This document shows positions 6,459 to 16,862 of a stretch of 32,760 bases of DNA, piece by piece. The stretch is from a virus, in IMG/VR virus record IMGVR_UViG_3300030380_002060, positions 1 to 32,760 of that record; one strand, given 5' to 3'. Position 1 is the stretch's first letter; every line of letters starts with the position of its first letter. The notes under the pieces are model-generated. The model did not search any database. It saw nothing but the letters and a program-made list of their open reading frames with translations, and was not told the origin of the DNA. A program made the position numbers and the translations under genes.

Positions 6459-8858
6459 ATGGCGCGTGTCTCCAGCATAATCACCAACTTCAGAACTGGT
6501 GAGATTTCGCCTAAACTTGAAGGCCGTATTGATCTACAGAAATACAATGAGGCCGTACAAACTCTAAACAATATGGTTGTCTTCCCATCAGGCGGGGCTA
6601 CTCGCAGACCGGGTACATTCTTTGCTGGGCGTTCCAAGGACGGCGGCAAAGTCAGGCTTGTCAACTTTGAGTTCAGTGATGAGCAAGCGTATGTGTTGGA
6701 GTTTGGCGCAAACTACATTCGTTTTTATAAAGATGGCGGGATACTGACAGAAGCCACTATCAACATCACAGCAATAACCAAAGCAAACCCAGCAGTTGTA
6801 ACAGCCGCCGCACACGGTTTGAGCAATGGTGACAGAGTGTTTATCAAATCTGTGGTGGGCATGACAGAGATAAACAATCTTGAGTTTACAGTTGCAAACA
6901 AAACAACGGACACTTTTGAGTTATCAGGTATCAACAGTAGTTCGTTTACTACATACTCAAGCGGTGGAACTGTAGGTAAAATAGTTGAGGTGACAACTAC
7001 ATACTCAGTTACACAAATATTTGAGATTAATCATGCACAGTCGGCAGACGTTTTGTTCTTAGCTCATAAAGACCATGATCCAGCAAAGCTGACAAGAACC
7101 ACCGCAACAAGCTTTACACTTACAGATATAGATTTCACAGATGGCCCATACCTAGACGAAAATGATACCAACACTACTCTTTATGCTTCAGCAAACACAG
7201 GAAGCGTAAGCATTGTAGCTTCTGCTGATTTATTTTCGGCATCAGATGTTGGAAGGCTAATAAGGTTCCGGGAAGTAATTGAAGTTGAACATGACGCATG
7301 GGCTGCAAGCACTAGCTATGCACAAAATGTTTTAGTTCGTCATGGGAGCAATGTTTACAAGAAAACAGACTCTGGAACAGATACTAGCGGAAACACACCG
7401 CCAGTTCATTTGTCAGGGTCTGAAACATACGGAGCAATCACATGGCAATTTCAGCATAGTGGCTCTGGTTTTGTCAAAATAACAGCGTTTACAGACGCGC
7501 GGAATGTCACTGCAACTTTCAAAAATGAAGAAGGTTTTTTACCAGCAAGCGTAGTTGGCTCAAGCAACGCTACAAAAAAGTGGTCTTTAGGCTCATTTGG
7601 TGGCAATCAGGGCTTTCCCAAGGCCGTTGCGTTCTATGAGCAACGATTGTACTTTGCTGGCACTACAGGCAAGCCACAGACCATCTTTGGCTCAGTATCG
7701 GCTGATTTTGAAAACATGACCCCCGGCACACTGGATGACTCAGCCGTAAACTTTACGATTGCATCTGATCGTGTAAACGTCATACGGCATTTATTGCCAG
7801 CTAGATTTCTACAGGTTTTGACAACAAGTTCAGAGTTTACCTTGTCAGGTGGTACAGGATCTACGCCAGTAACGCCAACAAACGTAAACGTGTTGCGAGA
7901 AACCACCTTTGGATGTTCACAGGTGCGTCCTGTCAGGGCTGGTAACAGTACGATCTTAATACAAAAAGGTCAGGAAAAGGTTAAAGAAATAACTTTTGAT
8001 TTAGACACAGATGGCCTGTTGGGTATTGACTTGACAATTTTGGCTGACCACATACCACGCGGCGGTCTGACAGATATGGTCTGGCAACAGGAACCAGAGT
8101 TGATCTTGTGGTTTGTGCATACTGATGGACGGTTAGTTGGTCTGACCTATGACCGGGCAAACGCTGCTATTGGATGGCATGACCATGCGATTGGCGGTAG
8201 TGGTGTTGTGGAAAGCGTGACAGCAATCCCATCAGGCGCAGAGGATCAGGTGTATGTATCTGTCAAAAGAACCATTGATGGCAGCACAGTAAGACACATT
8301 GAGTTCTTAAAAACTATTGAGTTTGGGACAGACGTTGCTGACGCATTTTATTTAGATAGCGGTCTTACATATTCTGGATCAGCAACAACAACTATATCTG
8401 GCCTAAATCATTTAGAAGGTGAAACTGTTTCTATATTAGCGGATGGTGCTACCCATCCAGACAAGACTGTATCAGGCGGCAGCATTACCTTAGAAAGATC
8501 TTCTTCAAAGGTTCACATTGGATATAGTTATACATCCACAATAGAAACATTGCGTATTGAAGCTGGCGCAGATGATGGTGTAGCGCAGGGTAAGATCAAG
8601 CGTATACATGGCGTGACTGCACGTTTCTTCAATACAGTTGGCGCAGAGTTAGGCCCAGACACATCTAACCTAGACAGATTACCATTCCGCGATAGCAGCA
8701 TGGCTATGGATAAAGCTGTGCCATTGTTTAATGGTGATAAAGAAATAAGTTTCCCGGCTGGGTATGAGAATGACGCGAGAGTGGTTATCAGACAGTCACA
8801 GCCTTTGCCTATGACGGTTCTTGCTATTATGAGAAGGTCAAACACATTCGATGCTTGA
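6459..8858 (+). CDS. Tail tubular protein B (T7 gp12-like nozzle)
   Basis: 799 residues; T7 gp12 has 794. It begins MARVSSIITNFRTGEISPKLEGRIDLQKYNEAVQ with NMVVFPSGGATRRPGTFF close behind, the hallmark of podovirus nozzle proteins. Most of the chain is beta-rich, as expected for a propeller-type nozzle. A segment around 275-325 (YAQNVLVRHGSNVYKK, TPPVHLSGS) resembles a small carbohydrate-binding-like insert. The EQRLYFAGTTGKPQTIFGS motif near 395-412 is a family landmark. The protein forms the distal tail tube through which DNA exits. Confidence 0.92.
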   Translation: MARVSSIITNFRTGEISPKLEGRIDLQKYNEAVQTLNNMVVFPSGGATRRPGTFFAGRSKDGGKVRLVNFEFSDEQAYVLEFGANYIRFYKDGGILTEATINITAITKANPAVVTAAAHGLSNGDRVFIKSVVGMTEINNLEFTVANKTTDTFELSGINSSSFTTYSSGGTVGKIVEVTTTYSVTQIFEINHAQSADVLFLAHKDHDPAKLTRTTATSFTLTDIDFTDGPYLDENDTNTTLYASANTGSVSIVASADLFSASDVGRLIRFREVIEVEHDAWAASTSYAQNVLVRHGSNVYKKTDSGTDTSGNTPPVHLSGSETYGAITWQFQHSGSGFVKITAFTDARNVTATFKNEEGFLPASVVGSSNATKKWSLGSFGGNQGFPKAVAFYEQRLYFAGTTGKPQTIFGSVSADFENMTPGTLDDSAVNFTIASDRVNVIRHLLPARFLQVLTTSSEFTLSGGTGSTPVTPTNVNVLRETTFGCSQVRPVRAGNSTILIQKGQEKVKEITFDLDTDGLLGIDLTILADHIPRGGLTDMVWQQEPELILWFVHTDGRLVGLTYDRANAAIGWHDHAIGGSGVVESVTAIPSGAEDQVYVSVKRTIDGSTVRHIEFLKTIEFGTDVADAFYLDSGLTYSGSATTTISGLNHLEGETVSILADGATHPDKTVSGGSITLERSSSKVHIGYSYTSTIETLRIEAGADDGVAQGKIKRIHGVTARFFNTVGAELGPDTSNLDRLPFRDSSMAMDKAVPLFNGDKEISFPAGYENDARVVIRQSQPLPMTVLAIMRRSNTFDA

Positions 8859-9273
8859 GGTAGTTAAATTCAACGCGGATCATGTCGCAAAGATAGAAAC
8901 GAACTTTGATTTGCCCAAGTCTTTCAAAGATGCGTTTAAGTCAGGTGATGCTGTTGATGCCTTTACTGTCATGCAGGGCGACACGGTGGTAGCTATTGGC
9001 GGTATACATGTGTTGTGGGAAGGCGTTGGAGAAGGCTTCTGTATGCTGTCAAAACACGCTGGCAGATGGCAAACGTCAGTTGCACGATATGCAAAAACGA
9101 TGTTTGAAGGTATAATAGCAAACAATGACTTGCACAGAGTACAAGCAAGCATCAATGAATTAGACCCAGAGGCCATTAGATTTGCTAGATGGCTAGGGTT
9201 CAAAGACGAAGGCATGATGCCCAAGTATGGGCCAGATGGCTCAAACTATTATAGGATGTCAATGGTGTTATAA
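8851..9273 (+). CDS. GNAT-like protein in the T7 gp13 position
   Basis: 140 residues (T7 gp13 has 138), with its ATG eight bases inside the gp12-like gene. The fold pattern of an N-acetyltransferase is visible: an N-terminal strand, the VVAIGGIHVLW strand pair, a helix with MFEGIIANNDLHRVQASINELDPEAIRFARWLGFKDEGMM, and a short C-terminal strand YYRMSMVL. The RFARWLGFKDEG segment matches motif B of GNAT proteins. The Q/RxxGxG/A acyl-CoA loop is not clear, so enzymatic activity is doubtful. T7 gp13-type proteins (DUF2824) keep this fold and act in virion assembly. That role is the most likely by synteny. Confidence 0.75.
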   Translation: MLEVVKFNADHVAKIETNFDLPKSFKDAFKSGDAVDAFTVMQGDTVVAIGGIHVLWEGVGEGFCMLSKHAGRWQTSVARYAKTMFEGIIANNDLHRVQASINELDPEAIRFARWLGFKDEGMMPKYGPDGSNYYRMSMVL

Positions 9274-9695
9274 TGATTGGCGCAATTTTAGGATACAAGG
9301 GTAATCAGGCAGCGGCAAAAGCCGCACAGGGCGTTGCTGAGTTCAATGCACAGGTGGCTGAAAACGAAGCTGTAATCTTGCAACGGAAGAAGACTGCTGA
9401 AGACGCTAACCTTAGAAAAGTATCTGAGCGTACTATTGCTACCCAGCGCGTAGCTACAGCCGCATCAGGCATTGAAATGTCTGGTAGTGCGCTTGAATCG
9501 TTGAAAGACTCATACATGAATACACAAATGGATGCTTTGAACTTGGCATATGCTTCAGACATTGAGCAAGCTGCAAAGGCAAGCGAAGCCGCGTTGACAA
9601 GGGCAGAAGGCAGAGCAAGGGCAACAGCTTACAAAACAGCTTCATATCAATCTTTACTAGAAGGCGCAGAGCAAGCAGCAAAAGCTATGGGATAA
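9273..9695 (+). CDS. Internal virion protein, gp14-like
   Basis: 140 residues, shorter than T7 gp14 (196), with a TAATG overlap to the previous gene. It is almost entirely Ala/Glu/Gln-rich helix with an N-terminal Gly-containing hydrophobic start (MIGAILGYKGNQAAAKA). The GIEMSGSALE and MDALNLAYASDIEQAA segments are typical of gp14-like proteins. In T7 this protein is ejected first and forms the outer-membrane part of the DNA-ejection channel. Identification rests on position and composition more than on a unique motif. Confidence 0.75.
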   Translation: MIGAILGYKGNQAAAKAAQGVAEFNAQVAENEAVILQRKKTAEDANLRKVSERTIATQRVATAASGIEMSGSALESLKDSYMNTQMDALNLAYASDIEQAAKASEAALTRAEGRARATAYKTASYQSLLEGAEQAAKAMG

Positions 9696-9717
9696 TATAA
9701 TTATATGAGTTGATCAA

Positions 9718-12087
9718 ATGGTACAGATTAAAAAATATGAACAACAGGTAGGAGTAGTAGCTGGCGGTCTTGGGCCAAGGGCTAGTGGTGCATTTGAAGC
9801 ACCCGGCAAAGCTGCTGCTGCGTTTGGTGCGAAGCTTGATCAGGTAACTTATGACTTTTTGCAAAATCAAAAAAACGCCGAAACTCGCCGTGAAAAAGAT
9901 GAATACTTTACTAGCACAAGCCAAGAGGCTGATGACTATGTAAGAAATGACAAAAGCACTGATACAGAGACTTTCCAAGCAAATTTCAAAAGAAATATTG
10001 TAGACAAGAAAATTAATGACATAGATGCTAGAACGGATTTGTCTAAAGGCCAAAAGGACGAGATTAAAAGATCACTGTCATCAACTTTTCTTTCGTTCCA
10101 GTTTAAGGGTGAAAACGAAGCGTTTAGAAAAGGCAGAGCCTTACAAACAGATGCGTCAAAGGCCAAGATAGAAGAGATGATACGTCAAGCGTCTAACGTG
10201 CCAGAAACGCACCCTGACAGAAGGCGGTTAGAAGCAGAGATAGATCTTGAATTAAGAAACAATCTTGTTGATGGCATCAGAACTGGATATGACAGTGACT
10301 CAATCAAGCAAGGCTTCAAGGCCATTGACCTTGGCAAACAAATAGACGCAGCCGCAAGTATTGATGAGTTAGATAATATAGCAGAAACCATACCCGGCAA
10401 AGGTATGGCTGATACCACTCAGCAAACATACAAAAACAGAATAAGAACAAGAAAGCGCGAAATGCGTGGATTGTCTTATGATCAGGCTATTGGCGATATT
10501 GATGCTTTGTCTGTGTCTGCGGCTGATCAAGAGGGTTTGCAAGATGCAATAATGAATGGCAAGCCTTTTGTTGGTGTGACAGATGACGGTCAACAGAAAG
10601 TAATCAATACGGCTGATTTGACTAACGGTCAGAGAATGGCTCTTGTTCGTTCCGTTGCTGATCCAAAGTTTAAGGATTTGGTAGATCTTACACAGCAAAA
10701 TGCTGTTGATGACATAACTGAGTCAGAAGATCCATTGTCCATGTTCCAAAGTCAGGTAAGCAACCCAGAGGGCAGAGAAACAAGAGATATTGAATTAGGT
10801 GTGCTTGAAGCCGCTGAACAGATGTCACAAGCCGCACAGAACGGGCTTGCGACAGGAGATATGACAACGGAAGAAGTGACATCAATGCTTGCTCAAACTG
10901 AACAGCTTTTGCAGAGCGAGGTAAGCCCAAACGGTGCGTTGTCTAAAAGAGCCGACAAGTTTGGTGATGCAGCCCAACAGACTTTATCAAGGGTCGCAAA
11001 AGTAAGAACAGCATTAGCCAAGAGGGTCAATACTGAAAGCAAACGTGACGTATTGAGAGATGCGGCTAAAAATGGAACTTTGCTTAACGCATCTAATCAA
11101 CCTGATCTCAAGGCTTCTACAGATGATGTGCAAGCTGTTGTAAATGAAAACCTTGATGCTCTGAAGGATAGCCCACAGAAACAGTTAGACTTCTTGCAGA
11201 AAAATGGTGTGACTTCACAAGTTTTCACAGACACACTTGTAAAGCATAAAGGAAGATTATCTGATCCAAACAAGACGGATATTGACGATGAGGATAGGTT
11301 TGCCATCACCTTGTTTAGAAACATGGAGATGAGAGAAGACTTATTGAATAAGCACCTCAATGCAAAAGATCTTGCTTGGTGGAGAAGCTTTGAAACTTTG
11401 TCTGATGTTTATGGTGATGAGGGTGCGCTTCAGCAGATGAGGTTGCAAGGAGACATTGACCCAGAAGCGTTTTCTAAAGAATTAGACAGAACTTTAGATG
11501 TCACAGACGCACAACTCACTCGTCAGCCTTGGTATAAGTTTGATTTAGACTCACCGCAAAACACCGGATACATGAAGCAAGAAATAAAAGACCTTGCAAA
11601 AGAGTATATAAAAATGGGTGTTGGCGTGGACAAAGCACTTGAAAGAGCCGGAGAAGATCTGGCTAGAAGCCATACTTTGATTGGTTCTGTGCTTGTTCCT
11701 AATTTGCCTGAGTTTGGGCAAGGTGGAGAACTGTCAAACATCAAAGAAATAGCCACGTTGGTCATTGATGATTTTGCTAAAACAAACAAACAGATGCTTG
11801 AAGATGCGGGGCTGGATAAGGGCAACATAGGGTTGCTTAACATCGAAGGAACGGCTGACAGGTTCTATCTAGTAAGAGATGGCGGCTTCCCAATTCAAAA
11901 CTCAGATGGCAAATACATGTCCTACACAAAAGAAGAGTTGATGAAGCTTGGGCCTGATGCAGCAAAAGTGGCGGCAGATAACAGTTTGCAGAGCGTCAAT
12001 GATGCACTGGCTCAAACAGGCGCACGAATTGAACGTACAGAAAATGTAGAAGACATAGACGCTTTTGATGTGGAAACGATGAACTGA
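9718..12087 (+). CDS. Internal virion protein, gp15-like
   Basis: 789 residues; T7 gp15 has 747. The start MVQIKKYEQQVGV followed by a Gly/Ala stretch and long charged helices is characteristic of this ejection protein. It is predicted almost all helical with no signal peptide or membrane segment. T7 gp15 forms the periplasmic tunnel with gp16. The ATG has only a weak GAG-type ribosome site, eight bases upstream. The stop overlaps the next ATG (TGATG). There is an AT-rich 22-base gap before it (TATAATTATATG), but no convincing promoter. Confidence 0.8.
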   Translation: MVQIKKYEQQVGVVAGGLGPRASGAFEAPGKAAAAFGAKLDQVTYDFLQNQKNAETRREKDEYFTSTSQEADDYVRNDKSTDTETFQANFKRNIVDKKINDIDARTDLSKGQKDEIKRSLSSTFLSFQFKGENEAFRKGRALQTDASKAKIEEMIRQASNVPETHPDRRRLEAEIDLELRNNLVDGIRTGYDSDSIKQGFKAIDLGKQIDAAASIDELDNIAETIPGKGMADTTQQTYKNRIRTRKREMRGLSYDQAIGDIDALSVSAADQEGLQDAIMNGKPFVGVTDDGQQKVINTADLTNGQRMALVRSVADPKFKDLVDLTQQNAVDDITESEDPLSMFQSQVSNPEGRETRDIELGVLEAAEQMSQAAQNGLATGDMTTEEVTSMLAQTEQLLQSEVSPNGALSKRADKFGDAAQQTLSRVAKVRTALAKRVNTESKRDVLRDAAKNGTLLNASNQPDLKASTDDVQAVVNENLDALKDSPQKQLDFLQKNGVTSQVFTDTLVKHKGRLSDPNKTDIDDEDRFAITLFRNMEMREDLLNKHLNAKDLAWWRSFETLSDVYGDEGALQQMRLQGDIDPEAFSKELDRTLDVTDAQLTRQPWYKFDLDSPQNTGYMKQEIKDLAKEYIKMGVGVDKALERAGEDLARSHTLIGSVLVPNLPEFGQGGELSNIKEIATLVIDDFAKTNKQMLEDAGLDKGNIGLLNIEGTADRFYLVRDGGFPIQNSDGKYMSYTKEELMKLGPDAAKVAADNSLQSVNDALAQTGARIERTENVEDIDAFDVETMN

Positions 12088-15000
12088 TGGCAGAAGAAGA
12101 TTTCCTTACCCCATCCAAGCCTGTAGCAGTTGAAACACCAGAGTTTCAAGCTTTTGCAAAGGCAGAGCGTCAAAGAGAGATAGAGGCGCAAAAGCCAGAG
12201 GTGTCTTTCTCAGACTTTATTGGCGCAAGCATCGAAGAAGACTGGATGACCTCTTATGCTTTTCAAAACAAAGAAGAGTTTGCTCCTGATTTGAACTATC
12301 TCAAAGAGGGCATTGATCAAGAACTTTACGATGAACTTACCGCTGGGATACCAGAAAATTACCACGATTACTTGGAAGATACTGTAAGCGAAGCACATGC
12401 AAGAAGTATGCGTGAAACAGTTTTGCAGTCAGTTGAGAATGAAAAGAAGATGCAGTCTTGGGGATGGTACGGTGTTCCTTTGAGGCTGGCTACAAACATT
12501 GCTGACCCCGGAGCGATAGGGGCAACATTACTTACAGAAGGTGTTGCTGCTCCTTTGATATGGGGTAACAAGCTTTCAAGAGTTGGTCGCATCGTTAGAG
12601 GTGCAATAGGTGGCGCAGCATCAAACGCTGCCATAGAAGGCTATATAGCCTCTGAGAGCGTCACAAGAGATGAATATGATGTTTTGTATGCCGCTACCGC
12701 TGGGATGCTTCTGGGGGGTGGTATAGGAGCAATAAGCAGGGGTGTGGGTAACGAGCCTGAGTTGCGTCAAGCGCACGAAAACCTGTTGCAAGAAGTTGAA
12801 GGCGCACAGAAAGCAGAGTTAGAGGCCAGAGCAAAACAAGACTTGCTTGGAGAAAGAAGCGTTGGTGCGGCTGAAGCACCATTTGACCCGCCTTTGATGG
12901 AAAGAAATCTGAGAGATACGGATGCAGTAGAAGCGACTATTGAAAACTTTGGCGAAATGCAAAAGTCAGAGTTTTCTAGTTTGCGTATCGACATGGCTAA
13001 CTACATGCTCAGTTCTGACAACCCAATAATAAATGGTTTGGGAAGGATTTTAGGAGAAGATGCGGTCGGTGTGCGTGGCGATAATGTTATTGAGTCAACT
13101 GCTGATTTGCTGAAGACAAACGCCTTCAAAGGCAAACTTGCACGTTTCTATCAAACCTATGGTGTGGAATACAGAGCGTGGGCAAAAGAAAACAATGTAG
13201 GTTTCTTTGCTAGATCAAAGTCAAAGAACAGAACTTCTTTTGGCGAACAAGTAGCAGACGCTATTGAAAACCCTGATGGCATACATTCTCCAGCCGTAAA
13301 GCGTATGGCACAGAGAAATGCAACTTTGTATCGTGATATTCTGCGTGAAGCAAAAGAAGCTGGCGTCAAGGGCTTTGAAAATATCCCAGAAAACCTGACG
13401 TATTTTACTCACAGATGGAACAAATTTAAGTTTGATGATCTGCGAGGCAAGATTGGTGATGATGGCATTGAAGATTTGCTAACACAGGGGTTAGTAAGAG
13501 GAACAACTGATCTTACTGAAGACGCGGCTGCACAAATAGCCAAAGCCATGAACATAAAGATTAAGAGTGATTTAGCCGGGTTAGACTCTGGTTTTTCACG
13601 ATTGTTCACTGCTGATAGCAGAGACACGCTCAAACAAATAATGAAAGAAGAACGTTTCGGCAAAGAAGAAAACGGTGTCTTCAGACCATTTAATGATAAC
13701 GAATTAGATAATCTTTTAGGTTTGTTTGAACAGTCACAAACAGGCGTCCCAGCAAGAGCAAAGTACAGGCTCAAATTTGATATGGAGACAGCGTTTGAGG
13801 CTAACAACAAACTTACAGGAACAAGGGAATTTTTTTCCATAAAAGACTTGCAAGAGCGTGATGCTGAACAAGTCTTTACTCTTTATGCAAACGAAATGTC
13901 TGGGCGTATTGCTCTTGCCAAGAAAGGCATCAAATCAGAAAGTGATTTTGAAACTCTTATCAGTCAGGCAAAAGATTACGCTACTAATGAAGGCGTTGGA
14001 AAAATAAGAAAAAGAAATAGGAAGAGAATCAAAAAAGAAGAAGAAGTTGCAAGAACCATCTACAATATGATCTTAGGCAGAAGACCGCCAAACTCACCTG
14101 ATGCAGATGGCGCGTACATGAGGATTTCACGCCTTATTCAAGATTACAACTTTATCAGATTGATGAACCAAGTCGGATTTGCACAATTTGCTGAACTTGG
14201 AAATGCTGTGCAAGTGGGTGGCATTAGAGGATTGATCAGGGTTGTGCCTGAGTTTAAGGCCATGATCAAACGTGCTGAGAACGGCGAATTGACTGACCCT
14301 GTTTTGCGTGACATTGAAGCGTTCTATGGCACTGGCGCAGAGCGTATGACAAATCAGATGATCCATAGAATTGATCAGCTTGAAACAAATTCACCTTATG
14401 GGCGTGGCATCCTTGATGGCATACAAAGGACTGCCGACAGAGCAAAAAGAATTACTGCTGACGTATCTGGCATGGCCCCCATAACTCTTGGCCTTGAGCG
14501 TGGGACATCTAGAATTGTTATGCAAACGCTTGCTGACATGGCCTTTTCAAACAAATCACTGAGCGTCCAGAGAATGAAAAGCCTTGGCCTTGGTGACGAT
14601 GAAGCACAGCTTGTTTTTGACAACTTCAAACAACATGCAAAATTACAAAATTCTTATTTGTTTAAGACAAAAAAATTAAGAGAAATAAATCTTGAGCAAT
14701 GGGATCCAAAGGCTAGAGATATTTTAGGGATAGCCGTTGCAAGGTGGACAAGAAGAGCCATTCAACAAAATGATGTTGGCAATCTAAGTCTGTTTATGAC
14801 CAAAGAATACGGAAAGATGTTGGTTCAGTTTAGAACCTTTATGATCGTTTCTCACGCGAAACAGCTACTGCATAACGTCAAAATGTTTGATATGAGAGCA
14901 TTTCAAGCAATGATGTATTCATCTATTTCTGCTGGTTTAGCCTATACTGCACAGCAACAGATACAGATGATTGGATTGAGTGATGAAGAAAAAAGAGAGC

Positions 15001-15380
15001 GTAAAGAAGAAAGGCTTTCATATAGTGCTATAGCAAAAGCTACATTTGCAAGGTCTAGTTACGCAGCATTTGTTCCGGGGACTGTTGACACACTATACGA
15101 TATTTATGGAGCAGATCCATTTTTTGCAAATTACAGAAGCAGCGGCCTTGACAGCAACTTGGTAACAGGAAACCCAAGTTACCAAATTTTGTTTGGTGCG
15201 TCTGGTGTTGAAAATCAGCTAAAAACTTTAGTTAGAACAGGACTAAATCCTGACTATCAAATGAGTAGAGGTAAGGCTAGATCGCTTTTGACCGCTTTAC
15301 CTTTCTCGAACGCTATGGGGATACAGAACGCAATTAGAATAGCAACAGAAGATTTACCTACAGAAAGTAGAGTGGACTAG
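12087..15380 (+). CDS. Large internal virion protein, gp16-like, lacking a transglycosylase domain
   Basis: 1097 residues against 1318 in T7 gp16. I see no lytic transglycosylase signature (no ES-type catalytic Glu motif) at the N-terminus; it starts with a charged, disordered segment. A Gly/Ala-rich hydrophobic region at about 135-225 (IGATLLTEGVAAPLIWG, then GMLLGGGIGAISRGVG) could insert into membrane. The rest is helical, and the last 250 residues (MTKEYGKMLVQFRTFMIVSHAKQLLHN, then a Ser/Ala/Gly-rich stretch) resemble the C-terminal part of other podophage ejection proteins. Together with gp14- and gp15-like proteins it should build the trans-envelope DNA channel. Confidence 0.8.
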   Translation: MAEEDFLTPSKPVAVETPEFQAFAKAERQREIEAQKPEVSFSDFIGASIEEDWMTSYAFQNKEEFAPDLNYLKEGIDQELYDELTAGIPENYHDYLEDTVSEAHARSMRETVLQSVENEKKMQSWGWYGVPLRLATNIADPGAIGATLLTEGVAAPLIWGNKLSRVGRIVRGAIGGAASNAAIEGYIASESVTRDEYDVLYAATAGMLLGGGIGAISRGVGNEPELRQAHENLLQEVEGAQKAELEARAKQDLLGERSVGAAEAPFDPPLMERNLRDTDAVEATIENFGEMQKSEFSSLRIDMANYMLSSDNPIINGLGRILGEDAVGVRGDNVIESTADLLKTNAFKGKLARFYQTYGVEYRAWAKENNVGFFARSKSKNRTSFGEQVADAIENPDGIHSPAVKRMAQRNATLYRDILREAKEAGVKGFENIPENLTYFTHRWNKFKFDDLRGKIGDDGIEDLLTQGLVRGTTDLTEDAAAQIAKAMNIKIKSDLAGLDSGFSRLFTADSRDTLKQIMKEERFGKEENGVFRPFNDNELDNLLGLFEQSQTGVPARAKYRLKFDMETAFEANNKLTGTREFFSIKDLQERDAEQVFTLYANEMSGRIALAKKGIKSESDFETLISQAKDYATNEGVGKIRKRNRKRIKKEEEVARTIYNMILGRRPPNSPDADGAYMRISRLIQDYNFIRLMNQVGFAQFAELGNAVQVGGIRGLIRVVPEFKAMIKRAENGELTDPVLRDIEAFYGTGAERMTNQMIHRIDQLETNSPYGRGILDGIQRTADRAKRITADVSGMAPITLGLERGTSRIVMQTLADMAFSNKSLSVQRMKSLGLGDDEAQLVFDNFKQHAKLQNSYLFKTKKLREINLEQWDPKARDILGIAVARWTRRAIQQNDVGNLSLFMTKEYGKMLVQFRTFMIVSHAKQLLHNVKMFDMRAFQAMMYSSISAGLAYTAQQQIQMIGLSDEEKRERKEERLSYSAIAKATFARSSYAAFVPGTVDTLYDIYGADPFFANYRSSGLDSNLVTGNPSYQILFGASGVENQLKTLVRTGLNPDYQMSRGKARSLLTALPFSNAMGIQNAIRIATEDLPTESRVD

Positions 15381-15427
15381 CCGTTTGATGATTTATCTGA
15401 TAATATGCGGAACAACTGGAGACATAA

Positions 15428-16858
15428 ATGACAGTTAGCACTACTAACACCAGAAACAGCTATAGCGGTAACGGCAGCAATACCGTTTTCGCTTATACGT
15501 TTAAGATCTTTGATGATGACGATATTACAGTCATCGTCCGTACTGATTCGACTGGTGTTGAAACCACAAAGACCAAGACAACACATTACACCGTCTCTGG
15601 TGTAGGTAGTGCTAGTGGTGGCAATATTACATTTGGAACCGCCCCAATATCCGGGGAAACTGTTGTTCTGCTTAGAACTACAGCGCGTACTCAGCTAACT
15701 GATTATGTCGCAAACGATCCGTTCCCAGCCGACACACACGAAGACGCGCTAGATAAGCTTACATTTATCGTACAAGAACTTGAAGAAGAAATTGGGCGTT
15801 CACTCAAGCTGTCACAGACAAACACCATTGCTACGGCTGAGTTTACGGTAGGCGCGACAGACCGCGCTAATAAGATACTTGGCTTTGACACTAGCGGTGA
15901 CTTGGCTATTTTCCAAGAAATTGGCACGTTCAAAGGCACAGACGCAACAACAACTACGGCGGATTATGTTGAGCGTGATATTGTCAAATCAACTTCTACA
16001 TCTGAACTAAACAATGTTTATATCGCGCTACAAAACTCATCTAGTGGCACAGCACTTACAAACACAAACTTCTGGGCGTTGCTTGTAGACGCAGTATCTG
16101 CGGCAACATCAGCTACAAATGCTGCTGCTAGTGCTGCAACAGCTTTAAGTCACAAAAATGATGCTGAGACTGCAAAGACAGCAGCGGAAACAGCAGAAAC
16201 AAACGCCGCTACAACATTAACGACATTCCAAAATCAATATCACGGCGCGTCAAGTTCAGACCCGACATCTAACCTAGATGTTGGGGATTTGTATTTTAAC
16301 ACCACTGACGGTGATATGCGTGTTTACAATGGTAGCGCATTTATCAACGTAGTTACCGCGATAGGCAACCTAGCGAATGTTGTTGAAGATAGCACTCCAC
16401 AGCTAGGCGGCAATCTTGATACTAATGGCAATGATATTGTTACAGCATCTAATGCTAACTTAGACCTTGCGCCGAATGGTACAGGTGCTGTGGTTGTAAA
16501 GGGTAATACAAACCCCGGCACTGTGATATTCAACTGTGAAAGCAACAACCACGGTCAAACAGTCAAGGCACAACCTCATTCGGCTTCTGTTACAAATACA
16601 TTGACGCTTCCGGCTGGTGGCAACCAAGAGATTGTTGGCACAACAGCCACACAAACACTAACAAATAAATCTATTGATGGCGCACAGCTTACTGGTTCAG
16701 TAGCTACAGCCAGATTAGATACTGGCACATCTGCAAATCAGATTGTTACACTTGATGGTTCAGCTAAGTTGCCAGCCGTAGATGGTTCACAGCTAACTAA
16801 TCTCAGCTTTACTGAATCTGACCCATCAGCATTAGCATTTGCAATAGCGTTAGGATAG
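15428..16858 (+). CDS. Tail fibre protein with T7 gp17-type N-terminus
   Basis: 476 residues behind a GGAG ribosome site. Residues 1-150 match the T7 tail-fibre N-terminal domain that attaches the fibre to the tail: TRNSYSGNGSNTVFAYTFKIFDDDDI, YTVSGVG, and DPFPADTHEDALDKLTFIVQELEEEIGRSLKL. Residues 210-260 form an Ala/Thr-rich coiled coil. Then come a YFNTTDGDMRVYNG beta unit and LGGNLDTNGNDI shaft repeats ending in SNLDLAPNGTG. The C-terminus lacks a known receptor-binding domain, so host specificity may be supplied by the short fibre proteins downstream. Confidence 0.88.
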   Translation: MTVSTTNTRNSYSGNGSNTVFAYTFKIFDDDDITVIVRTDSTGVETTKTKTTHYTVSGVGSASGGNITFGTAPISGETVVLLRTTARTQLTDYVANDPFPADTHEDALDKLTFIVQELEEEIGRSLKLSQTNTIATAEFTVGATDRANKILGFDTSGDLAIFQEIGTFKGTDATTTTADYVERDIVKSTSTSELNNVYIALQNSSSGTALTNTNFWALLVDAVSAATSATNAAASAATALSHKNDAETAKTAAETAETNAATTLTTFQNQYHGASSSDPTSNLDVGDLYFNTTDGDMRVYNGSAFINVVTAIGNLANVVEDSTPQLGGNLDTNGNDIVTASNANLDLAPNGTGAVVVKGNTNPGTVIFNCESNNHGQTVKAQPHSASVTNTLTLPAGGNQEIVGTTATQTLTNKSIDGAQLTGSVATARLDTGTSANQIVTLDGSAKLPAVDGSQLTNLSFTESDPSALAFAIALG

Positions 16859-16862
16859 TACA

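Noticed and set aside
9696-9717. TATAAT-containing gap before the gp15-like gene as a promoter
   Set aside because: No -35 at suitable spacing was found; the gap is just AT-rich.
9685-10053. 122-codon - strand frame with hydrophobic stretches
   Set aside because: Lies antisense to the gp14/gp15-like genes; the hydrophobicity comes from reading Lys/Glu codons backwards.
15381-15427. GATAAT near the fibre gene as a -10 element
   Set aside because: No acceptable -35; only a GGAG ribosome site is convincing.
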